From JBNJEA01 sp051745395 (GTDB lineage: Bacteria > Desulfobacterota > Desulfobacteria > Desulfobacterales > Desulfosalsimonadaceae): a stretch of DNA of 7,925 nt. Shown here in pieces: positions 1 to 5,214 of the stretch. Positions within the stretch are counted from its first letter, which is position 1. Every line of letters begins with the position of its first letter. The translations under genes and the position numbers were made by a program. The DNA lies in contig JBNJEA010000140.1 in NCBI GenBank assembly GCA_051745395.1, positions 1 through 7,925 on the forward strand, given 5' to 3'. The notes beneath the pieces were generated by a model. The model saw nothing but the letters and a program-made list of their open reading frames with translations, was not told the DNA's origin and ran no database searches.

Positions 1-48
1 AAAATTTCTCACTGTCTGAGGGCGACCAGCCCGAGTTTGAGAAATTTT
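1..48. repeat. Nested inverted repeat at the window edge (REP-like or terminator-like)
   Basis: Positions 1-11 (AAAATTTCTCA) and 38-48 (TGAGAAATTTT) are perfect reverse complements, 11 bp long. Inside the 26-base loop lies a second perfect stem, GGGC (20-23) with GCCC (29-32), closing on GACCA. The transcript could fold as an AT-rich outer stem with a GC-rich inner stem. No T-run follows it directly, so a simple Rho-independent terminator is not obvious. It may be the 3' end of an upstream transcription unit or one copy of a dispersed palindromic repeat. The window begins exactly at the stem, so the left arm may extend further. Confidence 0.6.
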
Positions 49-74
49 AGCGGCGCAAAGGGCCCGGCCCGGCA

Positions 75-141
75 AAAGACTTTTGAGCGAAAAAGTTCCT
101 TATGACCGCCTCCCGGGCAGCCAAAAGCGCTCTGGCTTTGG
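75..141. repeat. Two small hairpins in the leader
   Basis: AAAAGACTTTT is an 11-bp inverted repeat centred on one A. Its right half can instead pair with the AAAAGT that follows GAGCGA, giving two mutually exclusive stems. At 121-141, CCAAAAGC can pair with GCTTTGG across the loop GCTCTG with one bulged A. Together with the stem at 1-48 this makes the first 141 bases unusually rich in self-complementarity. No coding sequence is apparent here, and nothing identifies the RNA as a known class. Confidence 0.35.
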
Positions 142-192
142 AAAGTGATTACTGGAACAAACCGAATAACCGGATTATTTTTTCAGGAAATA

Positions 193-222
193 TTGATTTC
201 ACCGGCAGCGATTTGATATGAA
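193..222 (+). promoter_or_regulatory. Weak sigma70-like promoter ahead of the EEP-fold gene
   Basis: TTGATT (193-198, 4 of 6 to TTGACA) is separated by 18 bases from TATGAA (217-222, 4 of 6 to TATAAT). Transcription would begin roughly 30 bases before the ATG at 260. The match is modest, and deltaproteobacterial promoters are poorly characterised, so this is only a candidate. Confidence 0.25.
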
Positions 223-259
223 AACGACATTCCTTTGAATTTTATCCAAAACCGAAACC

Positions 260-1339
260 ATGAAAATCTTGATCTATATCATACTGGCCCTCGTGGTTAT
301 TGCCGCCGCTTTGTTGGGCTTAATCTGGTTTTCGACCTTTCATCCGCCAGCAAAAAAAACGGAACCGGTCCGCTGCGACGATCAGGCGCCGGTGCTTACA
401 CCGGGCCAGACCATAAAGGTGCTGTCCTGGAACGTGCAGTTCATGGCCGGCAAGGGGTATCATTTCTTCTATGAAGGCGGAACAGACACCCGGCCGGAAC
501 CCGGCGATATCGCAAAGACGCTCGATGCCGTGGCCGAAGTCATCCGCGACGAGGACCCGGATATCGTTTTGCTCCAGGAAGTCGACGTCAACGCCAGGCG
601 CACCGACTACATGAACCAGGTCAAGAAACTGGCCCGCCGCCTGCCGGATGCCTATCGGTGCCGTGCCTCATCCTACTACTGGAAGGCGGACTTCGTGCCC
701 CACCCGAAAATAATGGGCTCGGTGGGTATGAAACTCGTCACCTTCTCCAAATACCGCATCGACAGCGCCATGCGCCACCAGCTTCCCTTGATTCCGGAAA
801 GCACGCTGCGGCAGCAGTTCAACCTCAAACGCGCCGTACTCGTTACCCGGCTGCCCGTTACAGACAACGGGGATTTTGCCGTCTTAAACACCCACCTGTC
901 CGCCTTTGCCCAGGGTACAAACGCTCTTGCCCGCCAGGTCGACGTGGTCAAATCCCTCATGGACCGGTTTTCGGCAAATGCGATCCCCTGGATCGCCGGG
1001 GGCGACTTCAATCTGCTGCCGCCGGGCAAGGCCTACCAGCGGCTGTCACAGGAGCAGAAATACCGTTATCAGCCCGAAAGCCGGTTAAAGCCGATTTTCG
1101 AGGACTACCAAGCCGTTCCGGGCCTCGAAGACATCTCCGGCAAAAACCGCCGTCAATGGTATACCCATTTCCCCAACGATCCGGCCATCAAAACGCCGAA
1201 TAAAACCATCGACTACATATTTTACGCCGATACCGTCGCAGTCGGCCCCCATTACGTCCGACGGCGCGACACCGCCGGCATTTCCGATCACCTCCCGGTG
1301 GTGGCGGAATTTGTTTTGCCGAAGACCGAACCCGATTAG
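260..1339 (+). CDS. Membrane-anchored endonuclease/exonuclease/phosphatase (EEP) family protein
   Basis: This 359-residue protein starts with a single hydrophobic segment (about residues 4-24) after a short MK start, with no obvious cleavage site. It should be anchored in the inner membrane with the catalytic domain outside the cytoplasm. From residue 52 on, the EEP (DNase I-like) fold motifs appear in order: SWNVQ (Asn58), DIVLLQEVD (Glu107, metal ligand), NTHLS (His212), GGDFNLLP (Asp249, Asn251), TIDYIFY (Asp318) and SDHLP (Asp343-His344). The catalytic set is complete, so it is probably an active Mg-dependent phosphodiesterase or phosphomonoesterase. The family includes nucleases, sphingomyelinases and inositol-phosphate phosphatases, so the substrate cannot be read from sequence. 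An exported location favours phospholipid headgroups or extracellular nucleic acid. The ATG at 260 lacks a clear Shine-Dalgarno, but the hydrophobic N-terminus supports it. The gene is followed 22 bp later by the M20 peptidase gene and probably shares its transcript. Confidence 0.9.
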   Translation: MKILIYIILALVVIAAALLGLIWFSTFHPPAKKTEPVRCDDQAPVLTPGQTIKVLSWNVQFMAGKGYHFFYEGGTDTRPEPGDIAKTLDAVAEVIRDEDPDIVLLQEVDVNARRTDYMNQVKKLARRLPDAYRCRASSYYWKADFVPHPKIMGSVGMKLVTFSKYRIDSAMRHQLPLIPESTLRQQFNLKRAVLVTRLPVTDNGDFAVLNTHLSAFAQGTNALARQVDVVKSLMDRFSANAIPWIAGGDFNLLPPGKAYQRLSQEQKYRYQPESRLKPIFEDYQAVPGLEDISGKNRRQWYTHFPNDPAIKTPNKTIDYIFYADTVAVGPHYVRRRDTAGISDHLPVVAEFVLPKTEPD

Positions 1340-1347
1340 AACCCGAC

Positions 1348-1354
1348 AAAAGGA
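1348..1354 (+). promoter_or_regulatory. Ribosome binding site that fixes the M20 peptidase start
   Basis: AAAAGGA lies 7 bases before the ATG at 1362. The reading frame is open upstream to an ATG at 1311, but that start lies inside the preceding gene and would add 17 arginine-rich residues unlike any M20 N-terminus. The 1362 start is preferred. Confidence 0.65.
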
Positions 1355-1361
1355 TGAACCC

Positions 1362-2690
1362 ATGACGCTTTCTTCGATACCCGCCCCCGATGAAATCCTG
1401 CAGCACCTGATCCGGTTCGACACTACCAACCCTCCGGGCGACGAAAAGCCCTGCATCGACTACCTCCGTCAGCTCATGGAGGACGCCGGATTTGAAACCC
1501 AACGGGTGGGCAAAAATGAAAACCGGCCCAACCTGATGGCCCGGATGCGCGGTGAAAATCAGCAGCCGCCGCTTCTGCTGTACGGCCACGTGGACGTGGT
1601 CACGGCCGAAAAACAAAACTGGCGATATCCCCCTTTTGAGGGCCGCCGGATCGACGACTATATCTGGGGCCGCGGCGCACTCGACATGAAAGGCGGGGTA
1701 GCCATGATGGTCCACGCCCTGTTGAAAGCAAAGGCCGAAGGCGTCCGGCCGGCCGGAGACATCGTCTTTGCCGCCGTCTGCGATGAAGAAGCCGGCGGCA
1801 ATTTCGGGGCCCGGTATCTCGTGGAACAACACCCGGAACTGTTTTCCGGCATCCGGTATGCCATCGGGGAATTCGGCGGCGCCAGCATGTATATCGGCGA
1901 CAAAACCTTTTATCCGATCCAGGTCACGGAAAAACAGATGTGCTGGATCAAGGCCACCGTAAAGGGGCCGGGCGGCCACGGCTCGATGCCCATCCGGCAA
2001 AGCGCCATGACCCGGCTGGGGTATTTTCTCTACAACCTCGACCGCCATCGCATGCCCGTGCGCATCACCCCGGTGGTCCGCCAAATGATCGACCGCATTG
2101 CCGACGCACTTTTTCCGCCGGCCGGTGTCCTGCTTCGCCAACTGCTAAACCCGCGGCTTACCGATCTGGTCATGGCGGTTCTCGGTGACCGGGGCAAGCC
2201 CTTCCGGCCCCTTATGCGCAACACGGTCAGCCCGACCATTGTCCGCGGCGGCGACAAAATCAACGTCATTCCCAGCGAAATCGAACTCCACCTCGACGGC
2301 CGGCTGCTGCCCGGGGCCACGCCCCAGGAATTAATCGGCCAGCTCAAGCGGACCACGGATGCGCCCATCGATTTTGAGATTGTCCGGCACGATTCGGGCC
2401 CGGGCGAACCGGATATGGGGCTTTTCGACCTGCTCGCAACCATCATGACCGAATCCGACCCCGACGGCACGCCCATCCCGATGCTGCTGCCCGGTGTAAC
2501 CGATGCCCGCTTTTTCTCCCGTATCGGCATTCAGACCTACGGGTTTACACCGATGCAGTTGCCGAAAAACTTCGATTTTTTCAGCTACATCCACAACGCC
2601 GACGAGCGGGTACCCGTCAATGCCGTCCAATTCGGCGCCCGGGCCATATACCGCCTGATCCAGCGCTACGGCAGGCATCTCAGCGGCTGA
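1362..2690 (+). CDS. M20 family zinc metallopeptidase (ArgE/DapE/CPG2/PM20D1-like)
   Basis: The 442-residue protein is a cytoplasmic-type M20 hydrolase that would use two zinc ions to cleave an amide bond in a small peptide or N-acyl amino acid. The motifs run in order. GHVDVV supplies metal ligand His76 and Asp78, and GRGALDMKGG supplies bridging Asp108. CDEEAGG holds the Glu142-Glu143 catalytic base and ligand. Glu170 in IGEFGG is the likely third-site ligand. GPGGHGSMP (His206) belongs to the lid/dimerisation domain, and HNADE holds the final ligand His411. No key residue is missing. The lid domain (about 195-320) carries an extended stretch between residues 225 and 290, resembling the long members (carboxypeptidase S, PM20D1) rather than short DapE/ArgE enzymes. 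PM20D1 proteins hydrolyse or make N-fatty-acyl amino acids, so a lipid-linked substrate is conceivable here but not shown. No signal peptide is seen. It lies 22 bp downstream of the EEP gene, so co-transcription is likely. Confidence 0.92.
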   Translation: MTLSSIPAPDEILQHLIRFDTTNPPGDEKPCIDYLRQLMEDAGFETQRVGKNENRPNLMARMRGENQQPPLLLYGHVDVVTAEKQNWRYPPFEGRRIDDYIWGRGALDMKGGVAMMVHALLKAKAEGVRPAGDIVFAAVCDEEAGGNFGARYLVEQHPELFSGIRYAIGEFGGASMYIGDKTFYPIQVTEKQMCWIKATVKGPGGHGSMPIRQSAMTRLGYFLYNLDRHRMPVRITPVVRQMIDRIADALFPPAGVLLRQLLNPRLTDLVMAVLGDRGKPFRPLMRNTVSPTIVRGGDKINVIPSEIELHLDGRLLPGATPQELIGQLKRTTDAPIDFEIVRHDSGPGEPDMGLFDLLATIMTESDPDGTPIPMLLPGVTDARFFSRIGIQTYGFTPMQLPKNFDFFSYIHNADERVPVNAVQFGARAIYRLIQRYGRHLSG

Positions 2691-2766
2691 AAAAAGTGGA
2701 GATTCGACATTTGCCCGAAAATGATTACATTTTTTTTGGATATCAAAAACCGCGTCGTCGATAGAA

Positions 2767-2784
2767 GTTCTAACATTGCAGAAC
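2767..2784. promoter_or_regulatory. Short inverted repeat upstream of cfa
   Basis: GTTCT (2767-2771) and AGAAC (2780-2784) are inverted around an 8-base spacer in the 138-bp gap before cfa. The gap also contains an AT-rich tract (an eight-T run followed by GGATATC) where a promoter could sit. I find no convincing -35/-10 pair. A 5-bp repeat may occur by chance; this is a possible operator only. Confidence 0.2.
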
Positions 2785-2817
2785 AGTGAAAATTCCGCAT
2801 TGATTGACAAGGAAGGC

Positions 2818-2823
2818 AGGTGA
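2818..2823 (+). promoter_or_regulatory. Shine-Dalgarno deciding the cfa start codon
   Basis: AGGTGA, extended to AGGTGAT, matches the anti-Shine-Dalgarno end of 16S rRNA and lies 5 bases before the ATG at 2829. An in-frame GTG at 2820 overlaps this site and would leave only the AAGGAAGG at 2809-2816, three bases away, as ribosome binding site. The ATG is therefore the more likely start. Confidence 0.6.
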
Positions 2824-2828
2824 TTGCA

Positions 2829-4016
2829 ATGAAAGACACCCTCATTCGTACCGGCTCGAAGCAAAACGAAAGATCCGTGCCCAGAAAGCGGATCCGGGAC
2901 GCCAAAACGTCGCGCGAGTATATCGAGGAAGCGTTAAACTATGCCGGCATTACCATTAACGGGGACAAGCCTTATGACATTACCGTCCACAATGAGGAAC
3001 TGTTTGACCGGGTCATCGAGGAAGGCGACCTGGCCGCGGGCGAATCCTACATGGACGGATGGTGGGATTGTCCGGCGCTGGACCAGTTTTTCGACCGGGT
3101 CTTTCGGGCCAATCTCCAGGAATACTTCAAGGGCAACTGGAAATTCTACCTCCACACCATGCGGGCCCGGCTGTTAAACCTCCAGAAAAACCAACGCGCC
3201 TACGAAGTCGGCGAGCAGCACTATGATGTGGGCAACGAGTTATACCGGGACATGCTCGACAACCGGATGGCCTACACCTGCGGATACTGGGCCGACGCCG
3301 ACACCCTCGACGAGGCCCAGGAGGCCAAGCTGGACCTGATCTGCAGAAAACTCGAACTGGAGCCCGGCATGACGGTACTCGACTTGGGCTGCGGCTGGGG
3401 GTGTTTCGCCCGTTATGCCGCCGAAAAATACGGCGCCCATGTTACCGGCGTGACCGTGTCCAAGGAACAGGTCGAGCTGGGCAACCAAATGTGCGCGGAC
3501 CTGCCGGCCGAAATCCGGCTCGACGACTACCGCAACGTCCCCGGCCGGTATGACCGGGTCCTTTCCATCGGCATGCTGGAACACGTCGGTTATAAAAACT
3601 ACCGCACCTACATGGAAAAGACCAGCGAGTGCCTAAAAGACGACGGCATCGCCTTGATCCACACCATCGGCGGCAATGTCAGCATCACCATCGGCAATCC
3701 ATGGCTTACCAAATATATTTTCCCCAACAGCATGCTGCCGTCGATCGCCCAGCTCGGTGCCGCCATGGAAGATTTGTTCGTCATGGAGGACTGGCACAAT
3801 TTCGGTCCGGATTACGACAAGACCCTCATGGAATGGGACCGAAACTTCGAAGCCGCCTGGCCCAAGTACCGCGACGCCTACGGCGACCGGTTCTACCGGA
3901 TGTGGAAGTTCTACCTGCTAAGTTCGGCCGGGGCGTTTCGTTCCCGGTTGACGCAGCTGTGGCAGATTGTCATGACCAAGCCGGGCCGGGCGCAGCCGGC
4001 ATGTCGTATTGCGTAA
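2829..4016 (+). CDS. cfa: Cyclopropane-fatty-acyl-phospholipid synthase
   Basis: The 395-residue enzyme should transfer a methyl group from S-adenosylmethionine to the cis double bond of an unsaturated acyl chain in membrane phospholipid. It would work as a peripheral protein on the inner face of the membrane. The N-terminal lipid-binding domain (about 1-130) is followed by the Rossmann methyltransferase domain, with SAM motif VLDLGCGWG (183-191). The active-site residues known from E. coli Cfa are all present at a constant offset of 12: Cys151 in YTCGYW, Glu251 in GMLEHVG, His278 and Ile280 in HTIGG, and Tyr329 in GPDYD. These are the bicarbonate-binding residues, recalled as C139, E239, H266, I268 and Y317 in E. 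coli. The C-terminal part (MEDWHNFG, GAFRSR, QLWQ) also follows E. coli closely, and length is close to the family's 380-400. The same fold makes 10-methylene or methyl-branched fatty acids in other bacteria, so the product here could be cyclopropane or methylated chains. A flavin reductase gene follows after 6 bp, making a two-gene unit. Confidence 0.93.
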   Translation: MKDTLIRTGSKQNERSVPRKRIRDAKTSREYIEEALNYAGITINGDKPYDITVHNEELFDRVIEEGDLAAGESYMDGWWDCPALDQFFDRVFRANLQEYFKGNWKFYLHTMRARLLNLQKNQRAYEVGEQHYDVGNELYRDMLDNRMAYTCGYWADADTLDEAQEAKLDLICRKLELEPGMTVLDLGCGWGCFARYAAEKYGAHVTGVTVSKEQVELGNQMCADLPAEIRLDDYRNVPGRYDRVLSIGMLEHVGYKNYRTYMEKTSECLKDDGIALIHTIGGNVSITIGNPWLTKYIFPNSMLPSIAQLGAAMEDLFVMEDWHNFGPDYDKTLMEWDRNFEAAWPKYRDAYGDRFYRMWKFYLLSSAGAFRSRLTQLWQIVMTKPGRAQPACRIA

Positions 4017-4022
4017 CCGCCT

Positions 4023-4991
4023 ATGATTGCATCCGATGTGCTCATTATCGGCGGCGGCCCGGCCGGTTCGGCCTGTGCCGCCCGCCTGGCCGAAGCCGGC
4101 CGGGCCGTCCGCATTATCGACAAACAGGCTTTTCCGCGCTCCAAGCTCTGCGCCGGGTGGGTCACCCCGCAGGTGCTGTCCGACCTGTCGCTTTCCCCGA
4201 ACCAGTACCCGCACCGGTTGATCACCTTTTCGCGCATCGTCTTTCATTTCTTCGGCGTACCGGTGCCGGTGCCCACGAACCAGCATTCCATACGGCGTTA
4301 CGAGTTCGACGATTTTCTTTTAAAACGCGCCGGCGTGCCGCTCCACCGGCACAAGGTCAAACACATCCGCCGCGAGACCGGCGGCTATGTAGTCGATGAC
4401 GCCTTTTTTGCCCCCTACATCGTCGGTGCCGGCGGCACCCACTGCCCGGTCTACAAAACCTTTTTCAAAGACCGCCAGCCCCGTAACCCCAACGGAGTTA
4501 TCACCACGGTGGAAGAAGAATTTGCATATGATCACCCCGACGAGACCTGCAAGCTGTGGTTTTTCGATCACGGCCTGCCCGGCTATGCCTGGTACGTGCC
4601 CAAGGGCGGCGGATATGTCAACGTGGGCATCGGCGGTAAACTCTCGCGCCTGAAAAAACGCGGCCGGAGCATCAACGATTACTGGCGCCGGTTCACCGAA
4701 AAACTGGCCCGGCAGAATGTCATTGTCCACCATCGGTTTTCGCCCCGGGGCCATCTTTATTACCTGAGGCAGCCCACCGACTGCATCCGGTTGGAAAATG
4801 CGTTTATCACCGGCGATGCGGTGGGCCTGGCGACCATGGACATGGGCGAGGGCATCGGCCCGGCCATCGAAAGCGGCCAGGCCGCCGCGGATGCCATCAT
4901 TACCGGCCGCCCCTACACCCTCGATCACGTCAGCCGGTTTTCCGCCCCGCAAATCCTGGGGGGCCGGTTCTTTTGCACCGCCCGTCATTAA
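4023..4991 (+). CDS. FAD-dependent geranylgeranyl-reductase-family oxidoreductase (FixC/COG0644-like)
   Basis: The 322-residue protein belongs to the flavoprotein family that reduces isolated C=C bonds in lipid chains. The N-terminal FAD Rossmann motif is DVLIIGGGPAG (5-15). FPRSKLCAGW (37-46) corresponds to the P-x-x-K-x-C-G segment of the geranylgeranyl reductases. RRYEFDDFLL (91-100) matches their R-x-x-F-D-x-x-L helix. GYAWYVPKGGGYVNVGIG (187-204) is the family's Y-x-W-x-x-P-K ... NVG substrate-cavity signature, and TGDAVG (263-268) with GEGIGPAIESG (275-285) is the second FAD-binding signature. The chain ends about 37 residues after this last motif, whereas archaeal reductases usually continue for 60-100 more, so the C-terminal helical domain is short or lost. 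The gene starts 6 bp after cfa and has no purine-rich ribosome site, suggesting translational coupling. Substrates could be a Cfa product, isoprenoid side chains of menaquinone (as for mycobacterial MenJ) or another polyprenyl lipid. The family call is firm; the substrate is unknown. Confidence 0.85.
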   Translation: MIASDVLIIGGGPAGSACAARLAEAGRAVRIIDKQAFPRSKLCAGWVTPQVLSDLSLSPNQYPHRLITFSRIVFHFFGVPVPVPTNQHSIRRYEFDDFLLKRAGVPLHRHKVKHIRRETGGYVVDDAFFAPYIVGAGGTHCPVYKTFFKDRQPRNPNGVITTVEEEFAYDHPDETCKLWFFDHGLPGYAWYVPKGGGYVNVGIGGKLSRLKKRGRSINDYWRRFTEKLARQNVIVHHRFSPRGHLYYLRQPTDCIRLENAFITGDAVGLATMDMGEGIGPAIESGQAAADAIITGRPYTLDHVSRFSAPQILGGRFFCTARH

Positions 4992-5056
4992 ATCTTAACG
5001 TTATCGTAAAAAACCCTTTTTTTGTGGTGGCGCCTCGTGTAAATTGGTATACGAAT

Positions 5057-5094
5057 AAAGGGCATCCGTATCACCCATCGGTGTGGGCCCCTTT
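5057..5094 (+). terminator. Imperfect hairpin with T-rich tail after the cfa-reductase pair
   Basis: AAAGGGC (5057-5063) pairs with GCCCCTTT (5087-5094) with one bulged C. An inner CACC (5072-5075) pairs with GGTG (5080-5083) across loop CATC. A T-rich stretch (TTTGTTTCACTTTTTC) begins at the stem's 3' end. It could terminate the upstream pair or be a structured leader of the acyl-CoA ligase mRNA; the tail is interrupted, so termination may be weak. Confidence 0.35.
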
Positions 5095-5172
5095 GTTTCA
5101 CTTTTTCAAACATTGTTTACCTGCCGGTTTTATGGTTTTAAACCGAACCGGAAAACAGGGAATCAAACAGTG

Positions 5173-5178
5173 TATAAA
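5173..5178 (+). promoter_or_regulatory. Possible -10 element for the acyl-CoA ligase gene
   Basis: TATAAA (5 of 6 to TATAAT) lies 36 bases before the start codon, which would give a short 5' leader. No good -35 hexamer is found 16-18 bases upstream (GGAAAA at 17). An activator or alternative promoter may therefore be used, or the match may be chance. Confidence 0.25.
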
Positions 5179-5202
5179 AAACTGATGACCCCATGATTTT
5201 TA

Positions 5203-5210
5203 AAGGAGGA
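5203..5210 (+). promoter_or_regulatory. Strong ribosome binding site of the acyl-CoA ligase gene
   Basis: AAGGAGGA is a near-perfect Shine-Dalgarno, with its GGAGG core 5 bases before the ATG at 5215. It suggests high translation and fixes the start. Confidence 0.75.
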
Positions 5211-5214
5211 GTTT

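Noticed and set aside
218..238. Six-codon upstream ORF (MKTTFL) before the EEP gene
   Set aside because: It has no ribosome binding site and no regulatory logic such as repeated rare or amino-acid-specific codons; likely chance.
1188..2141. Long open frame on the minus strand (317 codons) across the M20 gene
   Set aside because: It lies opposite a gene with complete catalytic motifs; its translation has no recognisable domain, and long antisense frames are expected in GC-rich coding DNA.
3629..4399. 256-codon plus-strand frame spanning the cfa/reductase junction
   Set aside because: It is out of frame with two well-supported genes, its product is rich in Arg, Pro and His as expected from a shifted GC-rich frame, and it has no motif.
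5008..5023. A6-CCC-T7 stretch just after the reductase gene, terminator-like
   Set aside because: The stem would be only A-T pairs with a 3-base loop and too weak for a typical terminator; the hairpin at 5057-5094 is the better candidate.
4973..5185. 70-codon frame overlapping the end of the reductase gene
   Set aside because: It has no ribosome site and no family resemblance; considered as a frameshifted C-terminus of the reductase, but the sequence does not continue the family.
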